Origin: Streptomyces rugosispiralis
Lineage (GTDB): Bacteria > Actinomycetota > Actinomycetes > Streptomycetales > Streptomycetaceae
Assembly: GCF_024505145.1 (NCBI RefSeq)
Contig: NZ_JANIAA010000001.1
Location: 62,001 to 126,000, forward strand
DNA length: 64,000 bases
Direction: 5' to 3'
Shown here: positions 18,281 through 26,036 of the stretch, piece by piece
Numbering within the stretch: position 1 is the stretch's first letter
Layout: each line of letters opens with the position of its first letter
Position numbers and translations under genes: made by a program
Notes under the pieces: generated by a model
The model's input: the letters and a program-made list of their open reading frames with translations, nothing else
Told to the model about the DNA's origin: nothing
Database searches by the model: none

Positions 18281-19243
18281 TCACTTCACCAGGGCCGTGC
18301 GGAGGAAGGCGAGGATCTCCGCCTGAGCGGCCTCGGCCTGTGGTTCCATGCCGGGCAGGGTGAGGAACGCGTGCTGCGCTCCCGGGTATTCGGAAAGCCG
18401 CACGGGGGTCCCTGCCTCGCGCAGCCGCTCGGCGTAGCGGCGGCCGTGGTCGGCGACCGCGTCCCGGGTGGGCACCACCACGAGCGCCGGGGCGAGCCCG
18501 CTCAGGTCGTTCACGTACAGCGGCGAGACCGCGCGGGCGTCGGCTCCAGGCGGGACGGCGAGCCGCTGGAAGAGCCGCAGTTGCGGCAGGGCCCGGGTCG
18601 GGCTGTATGCGTACTCGGCCATCGAGGGGTGGTCGAACATCGCCTCGGTCACGTCGGCCGCGGGGTTGACCAGCACCTGCGCCGTCAGCTCCAGTCCGGC
18701 CTCCCGGGCCCGGATGGCCGTCAGCGCGCTGATCAGCGCGCCGCAGCTCTCACCGAAGACGGCCACGCGCGCCGGGTCGACGCCCCACTGCGCGGCGTGC
18801 CGCACTACGTGCCGGAGCACGTCCCAGCCGTCGTCGGCAGCGTTCGACAGCGGGCTGCCGGGGGCGAGGAGGCGGTGCTCGACGGAGACGACGAGGGCGG
18901 GCAGCCGCGCGGCGAGGTGGCTGTTGGTCCAGTCGCACTGCATCGCCGTGCCCACGAAGCCGCCTCCATGGACATGGACCACGAGAGGCAGGTCGGTTCG
19001 GGCCGTGGCGTCGTCGTCTGCCGTCGGGGCCGGCCGGTAGACCCGGACCGGTAGGTCGCGGCCGGGCAGCGCGATCTCCTGCCAGACGATCGCGGCGCCG
19101 GTGTCCGGCTCTCCGAGGATCGTCCGCGCCGCGCTGGAGGCCCGGAAGCGATTCTCCGCGTCGCGGTAGGCGCGCAGTTCCTCGGTCGTGATCGCCGAGA
19201 AGTCCGGCTCCGGTGGCCGTGTCGCGGTGGTGGTCTCGCTCAT
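18281..19243 (-). CDS. HSL-family alpha/beta-hydrolase (esterase)
   Basis: 320 residues, ATG preceded by GGAGAAGGG. The oxyanion motif HGGGF lies at 92-96, the nucleophile elbow GESCG at 164-168 (Ser166), and Asp261 and His291 complete the triad, so all catalytic residues are present. This is the hormone-sensitive-lipase group, which hydrolyses short acyl esters. No signal peptide, hence cytoplasmic. It is divergent from a TetR regulator, with a palindromic operator between them. Confidence 0.92.
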   Translation of the reverse strand: MSETTTATRPPEPDFSAITTEELRAYRDAENRFRASSAARTILGEPDTGAAIVWQEIALPGRDLPVRVYRPAPTADDDATARTDLPLVVHVHGGGFVGTAMQCDWTNSHLAARLPALVVSVEHRLLAPGSPLSNAADDGWDVLRHVVRHAAQWGVDPARVAVFGESCGALISALTAIRAREAGLELTAQVLVNPAADVTEAMFDHPSMAEYAYSPTRALPQLRLFQRLAVPPGADARAVSPLYVNDLSGLAPALVVVPTRDAVADHGRRYAERLREAGTPVRLSEYPGAQHAFLTLPGMEPQAEAAQAEILAFLRTALVK

Positions 19244-19317
19244 GTGCCCTTCTCCCCCTCCCGGCCGGACGCCGGGTGTGTCGTTGTGACCGGACGTTGT
19301 TTGCGTTGCCCTCATTA

Positions 19318-19334
19318 TGCACGCGGTGCGTGCA
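19318..19334. promoter_or_regulatory. Palindromic operator between esterase and TetR genes
   Basis: TGCACGC-GGT-GCGTGCA is a perfect 7-bp inverted repeat. It is framed by an outer ATGCAC (19317-19322) and GTGCAT (19342-19347). It lies 75 bases from the esterase start and 46 bases from the TetR start, as expected for a site controlling both. Confidence 0.7.
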
Positions 19335-19379
19335 ACATCAAGTGCATAGGTTAGGCTGAGTCCGGACGAGAGGGGCGAG

Positions 19380-20033
19380 ATGACTGGCCGAAGGCGATGG
19401 TCGACCGAGGAGATCCTGGACACGGCGGTGGGACTGCTGCGCACGAGCGACGCCGAGTCGTTCAGCGTGCGCAAACTCGCCGCAGCCCTCGGGACCGACT
19501 CCTCCAGCCTCTACCGGCACTTCCGCAACAAGACCGAACTGCTGCGCGCGGTTGCCGACCGGATCCTGGTGGCCGCCGTGGACGGCTACCGCCCCGAGGG
19601 CGACTGGAAGCAGCGCGTCACCGCCCTGGCCCTGCGCCTGCGCGAGGCATTCGGCGAGCAACCCCAACTCGCCGCGGTGTGGGGGCGCTACGGGTCCGGC
19701 GGCACCGGATCCCGATTGGTCATGGAGGAGCTGTTGCAGGCCCTGCGCGCGTCCGGCCTGCCCGACAAGGACGTCCCGGGGCGATACCACCGCATCGTGA
19801 TCCTCCTCGCCGCGCTGATCGCCTCCGAGGCCGGTATCAGTACCATCACCCCCAAGGAGTACGAACAGGGCATGGAGCAGTTCCGCGTCGCGGTGCTCGG
19901 CGCCGACCCCGAACGCTTCCCCGCCCTGGCCCACTTCGCCCGCGACATCCGCCCCCTCGGAGCAGACCGCCGCCCCGCATTCGAGGAAATCCTCGCCGCC
20001 CACCTGGCCCACATCGAGGCCCAGATCCCCTGA
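19380..20033 (+). CDS. TetR-family transcriptional regulator
   Basis: 217 residues with an N-terminal HTH (about 8-55: TEEILDTAVGLL, VRKLAAALGTDSSSLYRHF). The C-terminal domain is the helical ligand-binding type. It is divergent from the HSL-family esterase, so it probably represses the esterase and itself through the palindrome at 19318-19334. The inducer may be an ester or its product. Confidence 0.92.
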   Translation: MTGRRRWSTEEILDTAVGLLRTSDAESFSVRKLAAALGTDSSSLYRHFRNKTELLRAVADRILVAAVDGYRPEGDWKQRVTALALRLREAFGEQPQLAAVWGRYGSGGTGSRLVMEELLQALRASGLPDKDVPGRYHRIVILLAALIASEAGISTITPKEYEQGMEQFRVAVLGADPERFPALAHFARDIRPLGADRRPAFEEILAAHLAHIEAQIP

Positions 20034-20165
20034 CGTGCCGGCTCACGGGTGCGATGCGGTCGGGTCACGCTGCTGCCGCGGGCCCGGTGCCGGAGGCCGG
20101 GTGCAGGAGTAGCGGCCGAGGACGTTGATGTGGTCGTACCGAAGCGAGGAGAGCCGGGCGGTCGC

Positions 20166-20450
20166 TCAGACCGAGCGCGCCCAGCCGCCCACCGGCAGCG
20201 GGGACAGGGCCCGCCGGTCGGCGTCGGTGAGCCGCTTCCGTCGCCTCTCCTCGCTCAGGATGTCCTGGAGCAGCAGGGTGCTGATGCGCGCCAACGCCGA
20301 CTGGAGCAGGTGCAGGTGCAGGTGCAGGTGCAGGTGCAGGTGCAGGGCGAGCATCTGCACGGCGAGCATCGAGACTTCCTGGCTCTCCCTGTCGGAGCCG
20401 GCCAGGTCGCCGTCCTTGCCGTAGAACGTTCCCTCGCCGGTGTCATCAGC
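20166..20450 (-). mobile_element. Tn3-family transposase fragment
   Basis: The minus strand reads FYGKDGDLAGSDRESQEVSM and, after a repeat, LLQSALARISTLLLQ and LTDADRRALSPL, matching the C-terminal part of Tn3-family TnpA. The active-site region and the rest of the protein are absent. The expected LALHLLQSAL has been expanded by a hexanucleotide repeat to several Leu-His pairs. Confidence 0.7.
20306..20346. repeat. Hexanucleotide GCAGGT microsatellite
   Basis: Six complete GCAGGT units plus a partial seventh, inside the Tn3 transposase relic. On the minus strand it encodes alternating Leu and His where the intact protein would have a single pair. Confidence 0.9.
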
Positions 20451-20471
20451 CCTGAGCCCGGCGGCCCGACG

Positions 20472-20520
20472 CTCCACAGTTTTGGTGCCCTTCGCCCGCG
20501 AGGACACCGAAGCTGTGGAG
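20472..20520. terminator. 16-bp stem-loop upstream of the nitrilase
   Basis: CTCCACAGTTTTGGTG (20472-20487) pairs with CACCGAAGCTGTGGAG (20505-20520), all 16 positions pairing in RNA if two G-U pairs are allowed. It may be a terminator or a remnant transposon end next to the Tn3 relic. Confidence 0.5.
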
Positions 20521-20734
20521 GGGACAGTGTGAGATCTCGTCAGCTCCGGAGCGGCTGAAGCCGCGGTGGTGACGCCGGCGACCTCGTCGAGTACCGAACA
20601 TCTGAGGCGATCTCTGCGCCGCTGCACCGGCACAGCGCAGAGATCGCCCGATGCCGGTGCGCAAGACGCCATAAGCGCGTACCCGCTCATGACTACCGTG
20701 GGTCGCCCCCTGCCGAAAGAACACGGAGCCAATC

Positions 20735-21757
20735 ATGAAGGAACTCGTGCGAGCGGCCGCCGTCCAGGCGGAGCCCGTCTGGTTCGACGCGTCTGGTACC
20801 ACTGGGAAGACGATCACGTTGATCGAGGAGGCGGCGCGAGGCGGCGCCGAGATCGTCGCCTTCCCCGAGGTCTGGATCCCCGGCTACCCCGCCTTCATGG
20901 TGTTTGCCGGCGAGGCCGAGTTGCCGCTGGTGGCGGAATACCGGGTCAACGCCATCTCGATCGACGGACCTGAGCTCGGCGCGATTCGTCACGCGGCGGC
21001 CGAGAACCACATCATGGTGGGGCTCGGGTTCGCCGAACGCGCCGGCCGCTCCCTCTACATGTCCCAGGCGGTGATCTCGAGCACCGGCGAATTGCGGATT
21101 GCGCGGCGGAAGCTCAAGCCGACCCACCGCGAACGGGCACTGTACGGCCAGGGCGACGGCAGCGACTTGCAAGTCATCGACACCCCCCTCGGCCGCGTCG
21201 GCGCGCTGATGTGCTGGGAGCACCTGCAGCCATTCAACAAGATGGCGATGATCGCCGAGGGCGAGCAGATCCACATCTCGTCATGGCCGATACTCGACTT
21301 CTTCGGCGCCAGCATGATGTCGAGCGAGACAATCGCCGTAGTCAACCGCGCGTACGCGATGGAATCCGGCGCCTTCGTGCTCATGGCCTCTCAGACCATC
21401 TCCGCGGCCGGCCGGGCCGCGATGAGCCGGCACGGCGTGGAACTCCCGGAATTCCAGGGAGGCGGTGCGGCATGCATCATCGCGCCGGACACGACGGTTC
21501 TCACCGAACGGCTCGCGCCGGACGCGGAGGGCATCGTCTACGCGGACCTTCCCATGAGACTGCTCGAGATCTCGAACTACCTGACGGACCCTGCCGGTCA
21601 TTACAGCCGCCCCGACGTGTACCGCTTCACGATCGATCGCACCCGGCGCCGCTCCGTGGAGTACCTCGACGATGCCCTGGCGCGATCGAACGAACGGACA
21701 TCCACGGCTCCCACTGGGAAGGACGACCCAGCCGAGGCGACCGCACCGGTGGCCTGA
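20735..21757 (+). CDS. Nitrilase
   Basis: 340 residues of the C-N hydrolase superfamily. The triad is visible: Glu45 in FPE, a lysine in RRKLKPT (126 or 128) and Cys160 in CWEH. The CWEH context and HISSWP segment are typical of true nitrilases, which convert nitriles to carboxylic acids and ammonia. The last 35 residues are low-complexity. It is convergent with an AraC regulator; the two genes share a strong terminator. Similar nitrilase/AraC pairs suggest that the regulator senses the nitrile. Confidence 0.92.
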   Translation: MKELVRAAAVQAEPVWFDASGTTGKTITLIEEAARGGAEIVAFPEVWIPGYPAFMVFAGEAELPLVAEYRVNAISIDGPELGAIRHAAAENHIMVGLGFAERAGRSLYMSQAVISSTGELRIARRKLKPTHRERALYGQGDGSDLQVIDTPLGRVGALMCWEHLQPFNKMAMIAEGEQIHISSWPILDFFGASMMSSETIAVVNRAYAMESGAFVLMASQTISAAGRAAMSRHGVELPEFQGGGAACIIAPDTTVLTERLAPDAEGIVYADLPMRLLEISNYLTDPAGHYSRPDVYRFTIDRTRRRSVEYLDDALARSNERTSTAPTGKDDPAEATAPVA

Positions 21758-21802
21758 ACCTGTTCTCTCCGGCCAGGCCCTCCGGCCAGGCCCTCCGGCC
21801 AG

Positions 21803-21829
21803 GCCCTCCGCTCAGGCTGAGCGGAGGGC
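21803..21829. terminator. Perfect 12-bp bidirectional hairpin
   Basis: GCCCTCCGCTCA (21803-21814), loop GGC, then the exact complement (21818-21829). It lies between the convergent nitrilase and AraC genes and overlaps the last codons of the AraC gene. Immediately upstream are tandem copies of GGCCAGGCCCTCC, partly feeding into the stem. Confidence 0.8.
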
Positions 21830-22726
21830 GAGGTGCTGACGTCGCCAGGCACTCGGGGTGACGTAGTACGTCCTTTTGAATGCGCGGACGAACGTCGAGA
21901 AGTCACCGAAGCCGCACTCGGCGGCGACCGTACTCAACAACAGGTCGGTCTGTTCGATCAGCTGCCGGGCACGGCGTAGCCGAGCCGAACGGATGCGCTC
22001 GGCCGGGGTCGCCCCAACGCTGGCGAAAGTACTGTAGACAAGGCGAGTCGAGACGCTGAAATGGCCTGCCAGCGTCGGCACGTCGAGCCCCGGATCGGAG
22101 CAATGCCGATCGATGTGGTTCTGCATCCGCCCAAGCAGCGCCGAGTGACTTGGGTCGCTTCCCTCGGCGCCTGACCTCAGCAGGGACGCCAGCAGGTCGA
22201 GAAGCGTACCCGTGACCACAGCTTGACCGTCCCAGTCCAACTGCGGCGCTTCCTCGCGAGCCGACTCGAGGAGCGCTACGCACACACGCAGCAACGGCTC
22301 CCCCTTAAACGGCCGGATGACGAAGCGCCGCAGTTCCGAGTCGCTTACGGGCAGCAGCTCCCGGGGCATTTGAACCAGGTAGCCGTCGTTGCCGTTGGAG
22401 AACTCGAACCCGGCGGGGCGGTCCGTGGTGTAGACGGTCGCGGACAGCCCGTCCAGTCGGCAGTCGCGATCACCCTGCGATACTCGGCCCGCACCCGCGA
22501 TGTTGAGCTGGAAGATCGCGAAGCCGTCGTCACTGGACGTGATATCGCGTGCCGTACGCCGAATCGCCGACGCTGCCGCCGAGGCCCTCGTTATCCGCAC
22601 GTCGTCGCCCAGATCCCGACGATCGACCGAGGCGTGGAAGTCACTCGCGATTCGCTGCACACCCAGCGGAACGATCTCCGTAGTGATCGCAGCCGCCCAC
22701 TCCTCCGCGGACCGGATCTCAATCAT
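21812..22726 (-). CDS. AraC-family transcriptional regulator
   Basis: 304 residues. The C-terminal double HTH (about 205-300) is clear: LDVPTLAGHFSVSTRLVYSTF and VAAECGFGDFSTFVRAFKR. The N-terminal part resembles the AraC-binding-like domain 2 found in regulators of nitrile and aromatic catabolism. It is convergent with the nitrilase, its likely target. The stop codon is inside the shared terminator. Confidence 0.9.
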   Translation of the reverse strand: MIEIRSAEEWAAAITTEIVPLGVQRIASDFHASVDRRDLGDDVRITRASAAASAIRRTARDITSSDDGFAIFQLNIAGAGRVSQGDRDCRLDGLSATVYTTDRPAGFEFSNGNDGYLVQMPRELLPVSDSELRRFVIRPFKGEPLLRVCVALLESAREEAPQLDWDGQAVVTGTLLDLLASLLRSGAEGSDPSHSALLGRMQNHIDRHCSDPGLDVPTLAGHFSVSTRLVYSTFASVGATPAERIRSARLRRARQLIEQTDLLLSTVAAECGFGDFSTFVRAFKRTYYVTPSAWRRQHLALRSA

Positions 22727-22982
22727 CGACGCGTGCGGCCTCCCCTACGAGGGCGTCCGACTCGTCAGTCACAGATCCTCCGACATGGCGCTGGGTAAAA
22801 GCCAGAATGCTCAACACAGGTTGAGATCATCTCGGAGAGCGACGGATACTCGCAATGCGAGGCGGCCGGATCGACCGCGACCAGCCCAGGAGCCGGCGTG
22901 CACAGGTCACGACGGCGTGCGGGCATCGCACACGAGCCCTCCCCCGGGATCAGCCCGGACCCGCAGCCCCTCTATGTGGCGA

Positions 22983-23567
22983 CTATGTGGCGACGCGCCC
23001 CCGCGCGAACACCTTCGCCGTCTCGGTCACCCGGCGGCCCAGATGTTCGGCCGTGGCCACATCGGCCTTGTGCACGGCTTCTGGGCCCTGATCGCTGTTG
23101 GTCTGGGCGGCCGCACCGGTGAAGACGCCGAGGCGGTTGAGATCGTGCTCGGATCCCGTGCTGCTGTTCCAGCCGGGGTGCAGGCCGAGGTTGACCCAGT
23201 GCATGCCGTGCTGACCGGCGAGGATCTGGAAGAACTGCAGGGTGTGCAGCTTGTCGCCACTCTTCGAGGCGGAGTTGGTGAAGCCGGCCGCCAGCTTGTC
23301 CTTCCAGGCCAGCTGGAACCAGCGCTTGGAGGAGGCTTCGGCGAACACGTGGAAGGCGCCGGAGGCGGTGCCCATGTACGTGGGCGAACCGAAGACGATC
23401 GCGTCGGAGCGGTCCAGCGTCTCCCACTGCTCGTCGGTGATCTCGTCCACCTTGATCACATGCACCTCGGCGCCGGCCTCGGCCGCGCCGGCACGGACGG
23501 CTTCGGCGATCACAGCGGTGTGGCCGTAGCCGGAGTGGTACGCGATGGACACTACAGGGGTGGTCAC
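22983..23567 (-). CDS. Flavodoxin-family protein (WrbA-like NAD(P)H:quinone oxidoreductase)
   Basis: 194 residues. FMN-binding elements are the phosphate loop SGYGHTAV (12-19) and PTYMGTASG near residue 63. The length matches WrbA-type quinone reductases. The downstream half GLHPGWNSSTGSEHDLNRLG is typical of the actinobacterial branch. It may reduce quinones in two-electron steps. A CTAAC/GTTAG inverted repeat 72-86 bases upstream is a likely operator. Confidence 0.88.
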   Translation of the reverse strand: MTTPVVSIAYHSGYGHTAVIAEAVRAGAAEAGAEVHVIKVDEITDEQWETLDRSDAIVFGSPTYMGTASGAFHVFAEASSKRWFQLAWKDKLAAGFTNSASKSGDKLHTLQFFQILAGQHGMHWVNLGLHPGWNSSTGSEHDLNRLGVFTGAAAQTNSDQGPEAVHKADVATAEHLGRRVTETAKVFARGRVAT

Positions 23568-23638
23568 GGTGAATTACTCCTCTGATGGCACTCGAACAAC
23601 CCGAACGGCAGCTCGAAGGCAATGACCACAGGAAAGCA

Positions 23639-23653
23639 CTAACTTTTGGTTAG
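23639..23653. promoter_or_regulatory. Inverted repeat upstream of the flavodoxin gene
   Basis: CTAAC-TTTTG-GTTAG, followed by GGTTAGCGC and GGCTAGCGC as near-direct repeats spaced about 17 bases. This is typical of MarR/HxlR or TetR operators of quinone-responsive genes; no such regulator gene is adjacent. Confidence 0.45.
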
Positions 23654-23820
23654 CGCAACCTGATGGCTAGCGCTGCACTCACCCATGCCCACCCGAACCC
23701 GCGCCGCCCTCAACGGCTTCCCATCGGTGAGGGCGGGCTTCGCCCGCCCTCACAGCGGCTTCGAAACATCGCCAGGACTCCGGAGCCGTGTACTCCGGGC
23801 CTGGTTTCCGAGCCGGACCC

Positions 23821-24564
23821 TCAGCCGTTGGCCAGGGTGCGATCGAGGAGGGGCAGCAGGCGGTCCCAATGGCGCTGCAGCGCGGTGGGGTTGAAGGCGT
23901 CGGTGTCGGACATCGTGAAGCCGTGGACGGTACCGGGGTAGATCTCGGAGGAGTAGCCGACACCGGCGGCGTCCAGGGCCTGGTTGAGCTGGCCGAGGGC
24001 CTCGGGCGTCATGTCGGTTTCGGCATGGCCGAGGTGGACCTCGGCGGTGAGCGTGGAGAGGAGGCGGCGCCTGTCGGGCCCGTCGGCGCCCACAGGCCCG
24101 TGGAATCCGGCGACGGCGGCCACCTGGCCGGGGTGGGCCGCGGCGGTGCGCATCGCCAGGAGGCCGCCTATGCAGTAGCCAGTCACCGCGACCGGACCGG
24201 CGCCGACCTCGGGCTGGGTGGTGAGGAACCTGATGTAGGCGTCGGCGTCGCTCAGGACACGTTCGGGGGTGTGCGCCTCGATCAAGGGCATCAGCTGGGC
24301 GAAGACCGCGTGCCGGGCCTCTTCTCCGATGTGCTCGGGAAGTTCGATCACCGGTGCCGGGCCGTGCCGGTAGAAGAAGTTGGGGACGAGCACGTAGTAC
24401 CCGTGCCCGGCCAGTTCGCAGGCCATCTCCCGCAGCACGGGCCGGATGCCGAAACCGTCCGCGTACATCAGCACCCCTGGATGCCGCCGGCCACGGTCGG
24501 GAAGGGCGGCGAAAGCGTCGGCCTGGCCGTCCGAGGTGGGAATGTGCACCATCTTGGTGAGCAT
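23821..24564 (-). CDS. Dienelactone hydrolase-family protein
   Basis: 247 residues of the alpha/beta-hydrolase fold. The nucleophile is Cys131 in GYCIGG, as in dienelactone hydrolases; an Asp near 184 and His214 (GTVHGF) complete the triad. This family opens lactones such as dienelactone in chloroaromatic breakdown, but many actinobacterial members have unknown substrates. It is a single gene, starting about 560 bases from the divergent HTH/Clp-N pair. Confidence 0.9.
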   Translation of the reverse strand: MLTKMVHIPTSDGQADAFAALPDRGRRHPGVLMYADGFGIRPVLREMACELAGHGYYVLVPNFFYRHGPAPVIELPEHIGEEARHAVFAQLMPLIEAHTPERVLSDADAYIRFLTTQPEVGAGPVAVTGYCIGGLLAMRTAAAHPGQVAAVAGFHGPVGADGPDRRRLLSTLTAEVHLGHAETDMTPEALGQLNQALDAAGVGYSSEIYPGTVHGFTMSDTDAFNPTALQRHWDRLLPLLDRTLANG

Positions 24565-25090
24565 GAGTTCTCCTGTCGTGGTTGACGTGTCGAGCTGTGA
24601 TCAACACGACAGGAGGCGGAGCCCGCGCAACAGCGCCAGATCCTCGATCCAACAGCGGGCCCGCACCGGCCCGCACGGCGCTCAGAGGAGCGCCGGGTCA
24701 CCAATCCGTGTGTGGCGCAAGGCCGTCCCGGTAGTCATCGCCGCACAACGTAGCCCACCGGACAGGGTCGATACCAGCCCTCCCCCAATCCACAGTCCAC
24801 AGCGCCGTTCGCGAGAATGATCATTGCCAGCACCTCGGATCCCGAACCCGGCCGACGTGCTGCCCGTGACAGCGATGTCGCCGGCTCGCAGGGAGTTCAT
24901 CCGGTGGGTCGAGTGGATGTGCCGTCCTGGGCAACGGCCTCGAAAGAGGCATGGGCTGCTGCGTTTGGTGGCGATGTTGCAGGAGCCCTGTTCTCGGCGT
25001 GTTCTCGGAGGGCCTGCCCGAAGGGCTCTGGAACGGGGACCGGGCCGTGTTCGCCGAAGCTGCATCCCACCCCGGTCATTAGCAACCCGG
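24565..25090. other. Intergenic region, no gene seen
   Basis: About 525 bases. Short frames exist on both strands, but third-position composition is poor and no family is recognisable. It should hold the dienelactone hydrolase promoter. Confidence 0.45.
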
Positions 25091-25120
25091 GTTGACTATC
25101 TTCGTTAGTCAACTACAGTT
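25091..25120 (+). promoter_or_regulatory. Promoter with overlapping palindromic operator; leaderless start predicted
   Basis: GTTGACTA (25091-25098) and TAGTCAAC (25106-25113) form a perfect 8-bp inverted repeat. The left arm contains a -35 box TTGACT (25092-25097). Seventeen bases later TACAGT (25115-25120) fits a -10 box. Transcription would start only about six bases later, at or next to the ATG at 25127, so the mRNA is probably leaderless. Confidence 0.75.
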
Positions 25121-25126
25121 GCTTGC

Positions 25127-25372
25127 ATGTCTGTCGGCAAGAATTCTCTTCCTCATGAGCCCGCTGACGCCCTGGCGGCTGTCGTGGCGTTGCGGCGCCT
25201 TGCCGATCAACTGGAGGACGCCGCTGTCGAGCAGGCCATGCGGGCGGGCTGGAGCTGGCCGCAGGTCTCCGAGGCGCTCGGTGTCACCCGCCAGGCCGTC
25301 CACAAGAAGCACGCCAAGCGGCTCATCGCCGCCGGAGTCAAGCTGAGGAGGCGCGGCGATGAGCGCGTTTGA
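25127..25372 (+). CDS. Small helix-turn-helix protein
   Basis: 81 residues. A helix (about 12-30) precedes a clear HTH (about 38-65: WSWPQVSEALGVTRQAVHKK) with a basic tail. No ribosome site is present, in keeping with a leaderless mRNA. The next gene, for a Clp-N protein, overlaps it by 14 bases. It probably represses its own promoter by binding the GTTGACTA palindrome. Confidence 0.85.
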   Translation: MSVGKNSLPHEPADALAAVVALRRLADQLEDAAVEQAMRAGWSWPQVSEALGVTRQAVHKKHAKRLIAAGVKLRRRGDERV

Positions 25373-25835
25373 CAAGTACCTGCATGCGGTCATCGTGCGG
25401 GCGATGGACGAAGCTCAGGATGATGGGTCGGCGACGATCGACGCGCATCATCTTCTGTTGTCGCTCGCCGCCGATCAGGGGTCTACCGCTCAGCAGGTGC
25501 TGGCCTCGGTCGGGCTCGACCGCGCCGCCGTCCGCGAGGCACTGGATCGAGAGTTCGAGCACAGCCTGAGCATGGTTGGGGTGTCTCCGGCCGCCTACGA
25601 TCTTCCCAGGCCGAGCCGCGCTTCCCAGCAGCCCAAGATGGGTGCGTCCGCCAGACTCGCACTGGAGCGGAGCTTCGCCTCCGCTCGCAAGAAGGACCTG
25701 CGGTCAGCGCATCTGCTGCTCGGGATCCTGCAGGCGCAAATCGGCACCGTGCCACGTGCTCTCGCCTTGGCCGGTATCGATCAGGCCGAGCTGGCGGACC
25801 ACGTACGGCAGACGCTCAACAGCCAGGATCAGTGA
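25359..25835 (+). CDS. Clp N-terminal (double Clp-N repeat) domain protein
   Basis: 158 residues made of two Clp-N repeats (about 3-70 and 88-152), the second with LRSAHLLLGILQ. It has no AAA+ module, so it is not an unfoldase. Clp-N domains bind substrates or adaptors of ClpC/ClpA, so it may act as a decoy or adaptor. It overlaps the HTH gene by 14 bases, in a different frame, and the pair is a recurring actinobacterial unit. Confidence 0.88.
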   Translation: MSAFDKYLHAVIVRAMDEAQDDGSATIDAHHLLLSLAADQGSTAQQVLASVGLDRAAVREALDREFEHSLSMVGVSPAAYDLPRPSRASQQPKMGASARLALERSFASARKKDLRSAHLLLGILQAQIGTVPRALALAGIDQAELADHVRQTLNSQDQ

Positions 25836-26036
25836 CCACCGGAATCAGCTGACCCAGCCAGTTCGCCCGCGGCGTTGCCCTTGCCGCGATGTGCGGTGGG
25901 GCCGGTGGGCGTGCGCGATGGATCGCGCGCCGCACCGGGCGCCAATCCCCTGGTGAGAGCCGGTGGGCCAATGAATCACGCGGTGGATGAAGGCCGGGCG
26001 GTCATCTACGGGTCGCATACGACCAAGGAGGACCAT

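Noticed and set aside
24897..25112. 71-codon minus-strand ORF in the gap before the HTH gene
   Set aside because: Third positions are not G/C-enriched and it overlaps the promoter of the HTH/Clp-N pair.
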